Shown: positions 16,067 through 25,241, counted from the stretch's first letter. The stretch: 64,000 nucleotides of DNA from DASXKD01 sp963762735 (GCA_963762735.1 CAVXMG010000003.1:186001-250000); one strand, 5' to 3'. Numbers and translations: made by a program. The notes: generated by a model from the letters alone, not told the origin.

Positions 16067-17442
16067 GCGATCGTGTCCATGGGGCCCGGATGGTATACCG
16101 GGCTATTCGCCGGGACCTCGCTTAGGCCGGTGACGAAGACCCGCGACCCGTTGGGGCTGACGGCGACGGCGTACGCGTGGTTGTCCCCGAGATCGCGATG
16201 CCGGGCTGCCCACAGGGTCGACCCTGTGGTGGCGCCATAGGCCACCGTGACGTCGCTGTACCTGTCGAGTCCCGTCGTGTAGGCGCCGTCCCCGGTGACG
16301 TACACCGTGGCGGAGTCCGCGCTCACAGCGAGCGCGAAGGCGTCGGCCTCGCCGGCTGTGCTCTTGAAGTTCCGCACCCACAGCGCGGCACCGGTCGTGG
16401 CGTTATAGGCGGCCGTCGTGAAAAAGGGCAGGCCGCCGACGCTGGCGCGGGGCTCGGCGATGAACACCCCGGCGCCGTCCGGGCTCACGCCGAGCGTGGC
16501 GTTCTCGGAGAGACCCACGGCGGTCGCCCCGGACAGGGTCCGCGCCCACAGTTCAGCCCCGGTCCCGGCGGCGTAGGCGACCAGCGGATACCTCGTGACC
16601 TTCTTGGACTGGTCGAAGGCCAAGCCGGAGACGAAGACCGTAGACCCGTCCGGCGTTATCCCGATCGCGCCGGAACTGCGCACCAGCTTGGAGTCGAAGC
16701 TGGCGGTCCAGCGCGTGGTGCCGGTGGCGGCGCGGTACGCGGCCGTGTTCAGCTTGCCGGTGGCGAACACCGTCGCCCCGTCGGGGGATACGGCGACGGA
16801 GTTGAAACTGCCCGAAGCGGTCCACAGGGCGGCCCCGGTGGCGACGGCGTAGGCCACCGTGCCCGACGCGCCGGTCACGAAGACCTTGGACCCGTCCGGG
16901 GACACCGAGGGGGCGCTCGCGCCGCCGCCCGGCCCGATGTCCTGCCACAACCGTGCGCCGGTGGCGGCGCTGTAGGCTGCCGTGATGTAGGACGAGGCGC
17001 CCTGCTGGTCCGGTTCGGTGAACCCGGTGGCGAACACGGTGGACCCGCCCGCGCCCACCGCGACGGAGTCGAACACGATCTCGCTTGCCCCCCCGCGGGT
17101 GTCGGTGGCGCTCCACAGCCGGGCCCCGGTGGTGGCGTTGTAGGCCACGATCCGGCCGGCCAGAACGAAGCCGCTGGGTGTGGGGCCGGTCAGGGATTCA
17201 GAACCGGCGGCGAAGACGGTGGAACCGTTCGGGCTCACCGCGATCCCGAGTCCCCCGGCGCCCTGGCTCTGCTGGCCCAGGTCGGTGGCCGTCCAGAGCT
17301 GCGTCCCGCCGGTGGTGGCCGCGGCGTGTGCGGTGGTACCTGCCGTGCGGGCGGCAGCGGCCGGGCCGTGGGGTGCGGCAGCGGCCGCGAGCGCCACGAT
17401 CGCGACACCGGTGAGGCGGGCGAGCCTGAGGGTGCCTCTCAT
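16054..17442 (-). CDS. Secreted PQQ-type beta-propeller repeat protein
   Basis: A 462-residue exported protein. An N-terminal signal peptide (basic start, then a long Ala-rich hydrophobic run ending near AAAART) is followed by about eight propeller blades. Each blade carries a version of VSPDGSTVFVTG plus AYNATTGARLW, the WD40/PQQ-like pattern. No catalytic residues are recognisable, so a binding or scaffolding role outside the cell is the most that can be inferred. It lies on the same strand as the Kelch protein gene upstream, and a short peptide-like ORF (17571-17648) sits about 130 bp ahead of its start. Confidence 0.78.
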   Translation of the reverse strand: MRGTLRLARLTGVAIVALAAAAAPHGPAAAARTAGTTAHAAATTGGTQLWTATDLGQQSQGAGGLGIAVSPNGSTVFAAGSESLTGPTPSGFVLAGRIVAYNATTGARLWSATDTRGGASEIVFDSVAVGAGGSTVFATGFTEPDQQGASSYITAAYSAATGARLWQDIGPGGGASAPSVSPDGSKVFVTGASGTVAYAVATGAALWTASGSFNSVAVSPDGATVFATGKLNTAAYRAATGTTRWTASFDSKLVRSSGAIGITPDGSTVFVSGLAFDQSKKVTRYPLVAYAAGTGAELWARTLSGATAVGLSENATLGVSPDGAGVFIAEPRASVGGLPFFTTAAYNATTGAALWVRNFKSTAGEADAFALAVSADSATVYVTGDGAYTTGLDRYSDVTVAYGATTGSTLWAARHRDLGDNHAYAVAVSPNGSRVFVTGLSEVPANSPVYHPGPMDTIAYRA

Positions 17443-17570
17443 GACACGCTCCTTTCGCGGATCGGCGGCGGGGCCCAGAACCAGTCTGGCCGATTCCGGC
17501 CCGGACGGCCGGGTACAGCTTCGGGAATATCACATGTCCGGATCGCGAGGGAGGGCGTCGTGCCGCGACA

Positions 17571-17648
17571 TCACAGGTTTGCGGCCCACACGATCAGGCG
17601 CCGTCCCCAGTCAGAGGGGATGGGGTTGTACTTTTCGTCATGACACCC
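17571..17648 (-). other. Short ORF segment related to the peptide at 19265-19345
   Basis: The minus strand reads CHDEKYNPIPSDWGRRLIV-WAANL then TGA, aligned to CHDKCDNPAPCDQGRRLIIEWTASL in the second copy (14 of 25 identical, with one whole-codon gap). The codon-sized gap supports coding in this frame. However, no ATG/GTG/TTG precedes it in frame before an upstream TAG, so this copy may be a remnant. It lies just upstream of the propeller gene. Confidence 0.35.
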
Positions 17649-17729
17649 GTCGGCACACGCCCTGGTCGTCAGCGAGATGAGCTAACACCTCAACCCCGGG
17701 GGCTGCGGTCTGCACCATACGGATGTGGT

Positions 17730-18761
17730 TCATCCCCAGGTCCAGGTGTCAGCACGGTAGGTTGCGTTGATATCCCTGCCGCCGAACAGCACGACGGTGC
17801 TGGTGGCCGCGTCGTAGGCCATCGAGGCCGCGAACCGGGCGGGCGGGCTGGCCGCCGGGGACTGCTTGGCCCAGGTGGAGCCATTCCAGGTCCAGGTGTC
17901 CCCAAGCGGGGTTCCTGTCGTGGTTCCGCCGAACAGCACGTCGCTGCTGGTGGCCGCGTCGTAGGCCATCGACGTCACGTACCGGGCGGGCGGGCTGGCC
18001 GCCGGGGACTGATGGGTCCAGGTGGTACCGTCCCAGGTCCATGTGCCGCTGAGGGCCCGCCCCGCGGTCGTCGCTCCGCCGAATAGCACGACGCTGCCGG
18101 TGGCCGCGTCGTAGGCCATCGACGCCCCGGCCATGCGAGCCGGATGCGTCGCCGGGGATTGCTTGGCCCAGGTGGTGCCGTTCCAGGCCCATGTGTCACT
18201 GAGGGCCCGCCCCGCGGTCGTCGCTCCGCCGAATAGCACGACGCTGCCGGTGGCCGCGTCGTAGGCCATCGACGCCCCGGCCATGCGAGCCGGATGCGTC
18301 GCCGGGGATTGCTTGGCCCAGGTGGTGCCGTTCCAGGCCCATGTGTCACTGAGGGACTGCCCGCGGCTGCTGGAGTAGCCGCCGAACAGCACGGCGGTGC
18401 TGGTGGCCGCGTCGTAGGCCATCGACGCGTCGGTTCGGGCGGGCGGGCTGGCCGCCGGGACTTGATGGGTCCAGGTGGTACCGTCCCAGGTCCAGGTGCC
18501 GCCACCGTCGGCGAATAGGACGACGGTGCCGGTGGCCGCGTCGTAGGCCATCGACGCCCCAGCCATGCCAGGCGGATGGGCTGCCGGGGCCTGATGGGTC
18601 CAATTCAGAACCGAAGCAACAGTGCTCGCCTGGACGGCAGCAGGATAAAGACCCAGAACCCACAACACTGCCAGCACCGCGGCGGCGGCCGCAAACGGCC
18701 GCTGCCCGGCGGGCGACGGCACCCGGCCCGCCCCGGAACTCACAAGCACGCGGTGACGCAT
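17730..18761 (-). CDS. Secreted Kelch-repeat protein
   Basis: About 343 residues from ATG 18761, with a signal peptide (hydrophobic core AAAAAVLAVLWVLGLYPAAV). The mature part is six to seven Kelch-type repeats of ~50 residues built on ASMAYDAATGSVVLFGG, a variable loop, then DTWAWNGTTWAKQSPA. These form a beta-propeller that commonly binds proteins or glycans outside the cell. Two central repeats are identical at DNA level (150-bp perfect tandem). Upstream in-frame codons to 18926 are unlikely to be used because they would bury the signal peptide. Neighbour of another secreted propeller. Confidence 0.8.
   Translation of the reverse strand: MRHRVLVSSGAGRVPSPAGQRPFAAAAAVLAVLWVLGLYPAAVQASTVASVLNWTHQAPAAHPPGMAGASMAYDAATGTVVLFADGGGTWTWDGTTWTHQVPAASPPARTDASMAYDAATSTAVLFGGYSSSRGQSLSDTWAWNGTTWAKQSPATHPARMAGASMAYDAATGSVVLFGGATTAGRALSDTWAWNGTTWAKQSPATHPARMAGASMAYDAATGSVVLFGGATTAGRALSGTWTWDGTTWTHQSPAASPPARYVTSMAYDAATSSDVLFGGTTTGTPLGDTWTWNGSTWAKQSPAASPPARFAASMAYDAATSTVVLFGGRDINATYRADTWTWG
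18051..18350. repeat. Perfect 150-bp tandem duplication inside the Kelch gene
   Basis: Bases 18051-18200 and 18201-18350 are identical at all 150 positions and encode one 50-residue Kelch repeat each. Flanking repeats are clearly diverged, so this duplication is recent or maintained by recombination. Confidence 0.97.
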
Positions 18762-19264
18762 TCCTGCCGCCTTCCCTTGGGGTCTCATTGCCTGGTACCG
18801 GCCACGCGAGGCGCAAGGGTTCACCTGCGCCGGGGTGCGCTGGGCTATGAATACGACGCCTGAAGCGAGTGCATAGATGACAGCGAGCGCGCCCGTTTGC
18901 CTGGCCGGCCGGGGCGGGCTGGACACCGGGACGCATCACAACCTGGGGCGTGGCGACACCCATGATCTTGGTAGCGGACGGTTGCACAGACCAACGGATG
19001 CGCCGCGTTTGCCGAGCCTGCGGTCCGTACCCTTGCTAGCGCTCATGACGCCGGACAGAAAGGCTGCCGGCCGGTAGGCCGTCCTTTGTCCCGGGGTGGG
19101 TGGCCGGGGGACGGCCGGTGGGCCAGCGCGCGCCTATCCGTGTCCGGCCAGCCTGGCAGGAACAGCCCTGCGACCCTAGCGTGCCGGCGACGGTGCCCGA
19201 TGCGCCAGGCGGCACCGGACCAAGCGATGGCTAGGGTGACAAACGCGGTGCCCACCGACTCACG
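18762..19264. other. Intergenic region upstream of the Kelch gene
   Basis: 503 bp without a convincing gene. A reverse frame at 19043-19255 has a hydrophobic start (MGTAFVTLAIAWSGAAW) but then degenerates into Arg/Pro-rich sequence and has no ribosome site, so I did not accept it. The stretch presumably holds the promoter of the Kelch gene. Confidence 0.4.
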
Positions 19265-19345
19265 TCACAGGCTGGCGGTCCACTCAATGATCAGGCGCCG
19301 GCCCTGGTCACACGGCGCGGGATTGTCGCATTTGTCATGACACAT
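19265..19345 (-). CDS. Possible 26-residue cysteine-containing peptide
   Basis: From ATG 19345 the minus strand encodes a short peptide beginning MCHDKCDNPAPC and ending LIIEWTASL. The same frame is open upstream through further Cys/His residues (ECGGWHCTHKR), so the start is uncertain and a longer product is possible. A related sequence with a codon-length gap lies at 17571-17648, arguing that this is or was coding. No good ribosome site. It sits between hemB and the Kelch gene. Function unknown; a small metal-binding or secreted-system peptide is only a guess. Confidence 0.35.
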   Translation of the reverse strand: MCHDKCDNPAPCDQGRRLIIEWTASL

Positions 19346-19392
19346 TCTTTTGTGGGTGCAGTGCCAACCACCACATTCGATCGGGGGGTAGG

Positions 19393-20370
19393 TCAGCCGA
19401 GGCGGCGGGCTGCCTCGGCGGCCCAGTAGGTGAGGATGATGCCCGCGCCGGCCCGCTTGATCGCGGTCAGCGTCTCCATGATCGCCCGGTCCCTGTCGAG
19501 CCAGCCCCGCGCGGCGGCCGCCTCGGTCATCGCGTACTCGCCGCTGACCTGATAGGCCGCCACCGGCACCGGCACGGCCGCCGCGACCTGGGCGACGATG
19601 TCCAGGTAGGGCAGCGCGGGCTTGACGATGACGATGTCGGCGCCCTCGTCCACGTCGAGCATGGCCTCGCGGAGCGCGTCCCCGGCGCTCGGGTCCTGCT
19701 GGTAGGACGCCCGGTCGCCGAACCGGGGCGCGCCCTCGGCGGCGTCGCGGAACGGGCCGTAGAAGCACGAGGCGTACTTGACCGCGTAGGCGCAGATCGC
19801 CACCTCCGGTTCGCCCGCCTGGTCGAGAGCGCGCCTGATCGCGGCCACCTGCCCGTCCATCATCCCGCTCGGGGCGACGACGTGTGCCCCCGCGCGGGCC
19901 TGCGCCACCGCGGTCGCGGCGTACCGCTCCAGCGTGGCGTCGTTGTCCACGGCACCCGAGCCGGTCAGCACGCCGCAGTGCCCGTGGTCGGTGTACTCGC
20001 ACAGGCACAGGTCGGCCATGATCACGACATCGTCGCCGACCTCGGCGGCCACGTCGCGCAGGGCCACCTGGATGATGCCGCCAGGGTCGTCGGCCGCGGA
20101 ACCGCGGGCGTCCTTGACGGCCGGGATGCCGAACAGGATGAGGCCGCCCACCCCGGCCTCGGCCGCCTCGGCCGCGGCCTTGCGCAGGCTGTCCCTGGTG
20201 TGCTGGACCACGCCGGGCATGGAGGGCACCGGCACGGGCTCGGCGATCCCCTCCTTGACGAACATGGGGAGCACCAGGTCGGCACCGCGGACGCTGGTGC
20301 GCGCGGCAAGGCGGCGCAGCGCCGGGGTGCGGCGCAGCCGCCGGGGCCGGACAGCAGGAAAGCCGGTCAC
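19393..20370 (-). CDS. hemB: Porphobilinogen synthase (delta-aminolevulinic acid dehydratase)
   Basis: Condenses two 5-aminolevulinate molecules to porphobilinogen. 325 residues, full length. The metal-site region is DLCLCEYTDHGHCG, the two active-site lysines lie in CAYAVKYASCFYGPFRDA and DIVIVKPALPYLDI, and the substrate loop YQQDPSAGDALREAM is present. The cysteine-containing metal loop suggests a zinc-dependent enzyme. It follows the cobA/hemD gene after 41 bp and completes the rex-hemACD-hemB run. Confidence 0.96.
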   Translation of the reverse strand: MTGFPAVRPRRLRRTPALRRLAARTSVRGADLVLPMFVKEGIAEPVPVPSMPGVVQHTRDSLRKAAAEAAEAGVGGLILFGIPAVKDARGSAADDPGGIIQVALRDVAAEVGDDVVIMADLCLCEYTDHGHCGVLTGSGAVDNDATLERYAATAVAQARAGAHVVAPSGMMDGQVAAIRRALDQAGEPEVAICAYAVKYASCFYGPFRDAAEGAPRFGDRASYQQDPSAGDALREAMLDVDEGADIVIVKPALPYLDIVAQVAAAVPVPVAAYQVSGEYAMTEAAAARGWLDRDRAIMETLTAIKRAGAGIILTYWAAEAARRLG

Positions 20371-20411
20371 GACTACCTCCTTAAGCGCGCCGGGACTCGG
20401 GCGCTCCCGGA

Positions 20412-22070
20412 CTACCGTAGGCGGCGGCGGCCGCCGCGGCGTCGCTCGCTGGGCCTGCGCACCGGCTCACCCGCAGCCAGGGCGGCGTCCCGCAGCCGCG
20501 CACCGTGCTCGGCCAGCGCGTCCACCAGCGCCGTGGCCGACGGCCGGGACGCCGTGACATCGACGCGGAGCCCGTACTCGGCTGCGGTTTGCGCGGTCTG
20601 CGGGCCGATCACCGCTACCGCGGTCACCGCGTGCGGCTTGCCAGCGATGCCGATGAGGTTCCGCACGGTGGAGGAGGAGGTGAACAGCACGGCGTCGAAG
20701 CCACCGCCCTTGATCGCCTCCCGGATCGGGGCAGGTGGCGGCGCGGCGCGCACCGTGCGGTACGCGGTCACGTCCTCGGTTTCCCAGCCGAGGTCGGTCA
20801 GCCGCGCCACCAGGGTTTCCGTGGCTATGTCCGCCCTGGGCAGGAGCACCCGGTTGATCGGGTCGAGCATGTCGTCGTAGGGCGGCCAGGCGGCCGCCAG
20901 GCCCTCGCTCGACTGCTCCGCCTCGGGGACCAGGTCGGGCTTGATGCCGAACTCGCCGAGCGCCGCGGCCGTTTGCTCCCCTACCGCGGCCACCTTGATC
21001 CCGGCGAACGCCCGCGCGTCCAGGCCGTAATCCTCCAGCTTTTCGCGCACCGCGCGCACCGCGTTCGCCGAGGTGAACGCGATCCACTGGTACCGGCCGG
21101 TGACCAGGCCCTTGATGGCACGCTCCATCTGCTGCGGAGCACGCGGCGGCTCGACCGCGATGGTAGGAACCACCTGTGGCACCGCACCGTACGAGCGCAG
21201 CCGCTCCGACACCGACGCGGCCTGCTCCTTGGTCCGCGGTACGAGCACCCGCCAGCCGAACAGCGGCTTGTTCTCGAACCAGGAAAGCCCCCGGTGACCG
21301 GCTGCCTCGCCGACCACAGCGATCGCCGGGCCGTCCTCGGTCAGCACGCTCACCCCGGCCGCCTTGAGGTCCGCGGCCACCGACGACAGCTTGGTCAGCA
21401 CCGTGTGCTGATCGGTGGTGGTCCCGTTCCAGGTGATGGCCATCGGAGTGGCGTCGGTCCAGCCGGCCGCCAGCAGCATCTTCGCGAGATCGACGGGGCC
21501 GGTTTCCGCGCCCAGGATGACCAGGCTGCCCGCCGCCTGGATCTCCGCCGACGCGCGGCTCAGCTCCGATGCGTGCACGACCCGCAGGTCCGCGGTGGTT
21601 TCGCTGGTCAGCGGCACGCCGGCATAGGCGGGTACGGCCGTAGCAGCGGGCATGCCAGGCACGACCTCGAGTGGCACCGCGGCCTGCGCGCACGCGTCCG
21701 CCTCGGCGGCGGCCTGGCCGAACAGCAGCGGGTCGCCCGGGCACAGCCGGACCACGATCTGGCCCGCCTGGACCGCACTGATCAGCGCCGAAGTGTCGGC
21801 GCCGTCCTGGCCCGTCTCGATCACGGCCGCCGCCACGGGCACCAGGTGCGCCACGCGGCGGATCAGTTCCGTGCTGCCGACCACCATGTCGGCCTGGCCG
21901 AGCAACTCGGCGGCCCGCAGGGTCAGCAGGCCGGTGTCACCGGGGCCGGTTCCGGTGAAGGCCACCAGGCCCGGCCGGGACGGCGCCGCCGTCTCGGCCG
22001 CATGGCCGGCGACCGGCAGCGCACCCGCCGCCGGGTCCTCGGTCTTCTGCATCACGGGTGTGAGGTTCAC
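20412..22070 (-). CDS. hemD: Bifunctional uroporphyrinogen-III C-methyltransferase / uroporphyrinogen-III synthase
   Basis: A 552-residue fusion. Residues ~30-275 are a SUMT/CobA methyltransferase (GTGPGDTGLLTLRAAELL, RLCPGDPLLFGQAAAEADA, an AGVPLTSE segment) that diverts uroporphyrinogen III to siroheme and cobalamin. Residues ~285-535 are HemD, cyclising hydroxymethylbilane to uroporphyrinogen III. The fusion is common in actinomycetes. Its GTG overlaps the hemC stop by four bases. The C-terminal ~20 residues are Arg-rich. The fused layout places the branch point between heme and siroheme/B12 in one polypeptide. Confidence 0.94.
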   Translation of the reverse strand: MNLTPVMQKTEDPAAGALPVAGHAAETAAPSRPGLVAFTGTGPGDTGLLTLRAAELLGQADMVVGSTELIRRVAHLVPVAAAVIETGQDGADTSALISAVQAGQIVVRLCPGDPLLFGQAAAEADACAQAAVPLEVVPGMPAATAVPAYAGVPLTSETTADLRVVHASELSRASAEIQAAGSLVILGAETGPVDLAKMLLAAGWTDATPMAITWNGTTTDQHTVLTKLSSVAADLKAAGVSVLTEDGPAIAVVGEAAGHRGLSWFENKPLFGWRVLVPRTKEQAASVSERLRSYGAVPQVVPTIAVEPPRAPQQMERAIKGLVTGRYQWIAFTSANAVRAVREKLEDYGLDARAFAGIKVAAVGEQTAAALGEFGIKPDLVPEAEQSSEGLAAAWPPYDDMLDPINRVLLPRADIATETLVARLTDLGWETEDVTAYRTVRAAPPPAPIREAIKGGGFDAVLFTSSSTVRNLIGIAGKPHAVTAVAVIGPQTAQTAAEYGLRVDVTASRPSATALVDALAEHGARLRDAALAAGEPVRRPSERRRGGRRRLR

Positions 22071-23059
22071 TGCGCATCGTCCCCGTTACCTAGAGCACCC
22101 GGCGGCATTGCCGGGTCTGGCGCCCTCTTGCCGGGCGCTCCCATGGCGGTCAGGCCCGCCACGATCGTTCCTGCCCCCTGCCGCAGCAGTTCGCCGGCCA
22201 CCGCACGGCCCAGCCCGCCCGCCTGCGCGGCCGGGCCGCTCACAGAAGCACGCACGGCTGCCGTTCCGTCCTCCGCTATAACGGCGGCCGTGAGCTGCAG
22301 TATGTCGGTCCCGGCGGCGTAAGCGCCAAGCGGCGCGCTGCAGCCGGCCTCAAGCTCGGCAAGCACGGTGCGCTCCGCCGTCACGGCCGCGCGGCTGCCC
22401 GGGTCGTCCACCTCGGCGAGCAGGCGGGCCAGGTCGCCCGCGGCGTCCAGGCATTCCACCGCCAGAGCACCCTGTCCAGGTGCGGGAATCATCGCGTCCG
22501 GCTCGAAAACCTCGCTGACCTCCTCAAGCGCGCCGATCCGGGCCAGCCCGGCGTAGGCGAGCACCACGGCGTCCAGCTCCCCAGAGGTCACCTTTGCCAG
22601 CCGGGTTCCTGCGTTGCCGCGTACCGGCACGGGGCGGATGTCCGGGCGCATCAGCCGCAACTGGGCGGCCCGCCGCGGCGAGCCGGTGCCGATCATCGCG
22701 CCGGAGGGCAGGTCGGCCAGCTTGGCGCCGTCCCTGCCCACCAGTGCGTCCCTGGGGTCCTCCCTGGCGGGCACGGCGGCGAGGAGGATGCCGGGCAGCG
22801 GCGCCGTGGGCAGGTCCTTGAGCGAGTGCACGGCCAGGTCGACGTCGCCGTGCAGGAGGCTTTCCCGCAGGGCGCTCACGAAGACCCCCGTGCCGCCGAT
22901 GTCGGGCAGGTGGACCTGGGTGACATCGCCGAAAGAGGTGAGCCCGACGAGTTCGACCTGCCTGCCGGTGCGCGCGGTGATGAGCTTGGCCACCCGACCG
23001 GACTGGGTCAGCGCCATGGGGCTCTTGCGAGTGCCCAGCCGCAGCACCGACCTGCTCAC
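22067..23059 (-). CDS. hemC: Hydroxymethylbilane synthase (porphobilinogen deaminase)
   Basis: Polymerises four porphobilinogens to hydroxymethylbilane. 330 residues. RLGTRKSPMALTQSGRVA at the N-terminus, HSLKDLPT in the active site, and the cofactor-binding cysteine in ELEAGCSAPLGAYA, to which dipyrromethane is attached. Starts on GTG overlapping the hemA stop (GTGA) and overlaps cobA/hemD by four bases at its end. Confidence 0.95.
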   Translation of the reverse strand: MSRSVLRLGTRKSPMALTQSGRVAKLITARTGRQVELVGLTSFGDVTQVHLPDIGGTGVFVSALRESLLHGDVDLAVHSLKDLPTAPLPGILLAAVPAREDPRDALVGRDGAKLADLPSGAMIGTGSPRRAAQLRLMRPDIRPVPVRGNAGTRLAKVTSGELDAVVLAYAGLARIGALEEVSEVFEPDAMIPAPGQGALAVECLDAAGDLARLLAEVDDPGSRAAVTAERTVLAELEAGCSAPLGAYAAGTDILQLTAAVIAEDGTAAVRASVSGPAAQAGGLGRAVAGELLRQGAGTIVAGLTAMGAPGKRAPDPAMPPGALGNGDDAQ

Positions 23060-24492
23060 CTGGCCTCCTGCTCGGGCGGCACGGCAGGCGGCGGACCGCC
23101 TGCCGCCAGCCCGGCATCGGCCCTGGTCACCGCCTCGACCGCCTCGGGGTCGAGATCAAAAAGCACCCGCAGCGCTGCCTCATAGGAATCGCCACCCGGA
23201 GACCCGGCCAGCTCCTTGACTCGCACTGTCGGCGCATGTAGCAGCTTATCCATGACCCGGTGCATGGCCTGGGCGATCTCGGCGCGGGTACGGTCATCGA
23301 TCTCGCCGAGTTTGCCGGCCAGCCGGGCCAGTTCCGCCTCGACCACCTCCACGGCCTTGGCTCGCAGTGCGACCACGGTGGGCGCCACCCGGGCCGCATG
23401 CCGCGCGGACGCCCGGGCGGCGAGTTCATCGGCCACGATGGCCCGCACCGCGGCCACGTCGGCGGCCTGGCTGGCGGCCAGCGCGGCCCCGGCGTCCTGC
23501 AGCGACTCCAGGCCGATCACGGTGACGCCCGGCAGGCGGTCGGCCCTGGGGTCCACGTCGCGCGGCAGCGCCAGATCGAGCAGGACCAGCGGGCGGGTGC
23601 CGTGCGCGGGCTGCCGTTCCCTGAGCGCAGCCGTGACCAGGTCTGCCGTGATCACCAGCCCGGCCGCGCCGGTACATGAGATGACCAGGTCAGCCGCGGC
23701 CATGGCAGGGGCGAGGTCGTGCAGGTCGGCCGTGGTGCCACCGACCGAGGCCGCCAGGCGCTCGGCCCGCTCCCTGGTGCGGTTCGCGACGATGACGCCG
23801 GCCGCGCCGAGCCGGGCGGCCGTGGCGGCCGCGAGCGCACTCATCGAGCCGGCGCCCACCACGAGCACGGTCCGCCCATGCAGTGGCACGGCGCCGGCGT
23901 CGGGCGATTCGGCGGCACCCGGGGCGAGCGGCGTGGCAGCACCGGGGGTGACCGGCGCGGCCAGCCTGGCGGCGGCCAGGCCGATCCCGACCGTCACCAG
24001 GTTCGCGCCGGCCCGGTCGATGCCCGTTTGCGTGTGCGCCCGCTTGGCCGTGCGCAAGGCGAGCGTGCCGAGGTCGTCGAGAGTGTGGCCGATCGTCTGG
24101 TGCTTGCGCGCCAGAGCCAGGGCCCGGCGCACCTGGCCGAGGATCTGGCTTTCGCCGACCACCATGGATTCCAGGCCGCAGGTCATCGACAGCAGATGCT
24201 GCACCGCCCGGTCTTCGTAGTGCACGTACAGGTGCGGCGTGAGTTCGGGCAGCGCGACGCCGCTGTGCCTGGCGAGCATCTCGCAGATGACCGACACGCC
24301 CGCGTGGAACTTGTCCACCTCGGCGTAGACCTCGACCCGGTTGCAGGTGGACACGGTGAACGTGCCCGCGACGTGCTCTGCGTGGAACACGTCGCGCAGC
24401 AACTTGCCCAGCGCGTCACCAGTCACCGCGGCCCGTTCCAGGACGGCCACGGGAGCACTGCGATGGCTCAGCCCCACCACCAGGACGCTCAT
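23056..24492 (-). CDS. hemA: Glutamyl-tRNA reductase
   Basis: First committed enzyme of the C5 heme pathway: reduces glutamyl-tRNA(Glu) to glutamate-1-semialdehyde using NADPH. 478 residues. The catalytic cysteine lies in TVSTCNRVEVYAE (~residue 50), followed by GLESMVVGESQILGQVR. The Rossmann segment is VLVVGAGSMSALAAATAARL, and the C-terminal dimerisation helices are intact. A ~25-residue Ala/Pro insertion (about residues 180-205) precedes the NADPH domain. ATG overlaps the rex stop (ATGA), so HemA synthesis is tied to Rex. Confidence 0.95.
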   Translation of the reverse strand: MSVLVVGLSHRSAPVAVLERAAVTGDALGKLLRDVFHAEHVAGTFTVSTCNRVEVYAEVDKFHAGVSVICEMLARHSGVALPELTPHLYVHYEDRAVQHLLSMTCGLESMVVGESQILGQVRRALALARKHQTIGHTLDDLGTLALRTAKRAHTQTGIDRAGANLVTVGIGLAAARLAAPVTPGAATPLAPGAAESPDAGAVPLHGRTVLVVGAGSMSALAAATAARLGAAGVIVANRTRERAERLAASVGGTTADLHDLAPAMAAADLVISCTGAAGLVITADLVTAALRERQPAHGTRPLVLLDLALPRDVDPRADRLPGVTVIGLESLQDAGAALAASQAADVAAVRAIVADELAARASARHAARVAPTVVALRAKAVEVVEAELARLAGKLGEIDDRTRAEIAQAMHRVMDKLLHAPTVRVKELAGSPGGDSYEAALRVLFDLDPEAVEAVTRADAGLAAGGPPPAVPPEQEAR

Positions 24493-25241
24493 GGCGCTGT
24501 CACCGATTCCCCAGGGCTGCCCGCCAGGGCGGCCAGCCCGACCCCGGCACGGTAGTGGCGCTTGCCACCGGCGGCTACGCGCACGTCCGACCTCCGCTGC
24601 GCGTGGAAGGCGAGGATCTGCAACTCGATGGACAGATCGACTTTACGCACGTCCACGCCCACCGGCACGCTGAGCACGACGGGCGCGAAGTTAAGGATGC
24701 TGGTGACGCCGGCGGCGACCAGCCGGTCACATACCCCCTGCGCGGCGGCCGCGGGCGTAGCGATCACCCCGATCGAGACGCTGCGCTGCGCCACCACCTC
24801 CTCGATGGCATCGCTGCTGCCGACCACCTGGCCCGCGGCGATCTCGGTGCCCACGACGGCCGGGTCGGCGTCAAGCACCGCGGCGATCCGGAAGCCGCGG
24901 GAGGCGAAGCCGCCGTAGTTGGCCAGTGCCTGGCCGAGGTTGCCCGCGCCCACGATGACCACCGGCCAGTCCTGGGTCAGGCCAAGCTCACGGGACACCT
25001 GGTAGACGAGGTAGTCCACGTCATAGCCCACTCCCCTGGTGCCGTAGGAACCCAGGTGGGAGAGGTCTTTGCGGAGTTTCGCCGAGTTGACGCCGGCCGC
25101 GGCCGCGAGTTCCTCGCTCGACACGGTCGCGATGCCCTGCTCGGCGCAGGTGTACAGGACCCGCAGGTACACCGGCAGGCGCGCAATCGTCGCCTCGGGA
25201 ATGCCCTGGCTGCCAGGGGCTGCGTTAGGGCGGCGCGACAT
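24489..25241 (-). CDS. rex: Redox-sensing transcriptional repressor Rex
   Basis: A 250-residue NADH/NAD+-sensing repressor. N-terminal winged helix (IPEATIARLPVYLRVLY; VNSAKLRKDLSHLGSYGTRG) and a Rossmann domain with VVIVGAGNLGQALANY, then the C-terminal swap helix region. ATG at 25241 has aggag nine bases upstream; the frame further upstream reads through repeat DNA and was rejected. In Streptomyces coelicolor Rex controls its own rex-hemACD operon, and a matching operator is present 78 bp upstream here. Confidence 0.95.
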   Translation of the reverse strand: MSRRPNAAPGSQGIPEATIARLPVYLRVLYTCAEQGIATVSSEELAAAAGVNSAKLRKDLSHLGSYGTRGVGYDVDYLVYQVSRELGLTQDWPVVIVGAGNLGQALANYGGFASRGFRIAAVLDADPAVVGTEIAAGQVVGSSDAIEEVVAQRSVSIGVIATPAAAAQGVCDRLVAAGVTSILNFAPVVLSVPVGVDVRKVDLSIELQILAFHAQRRSDVRVAAGGKRHYRAGVGLAALAGSPGESVTAP

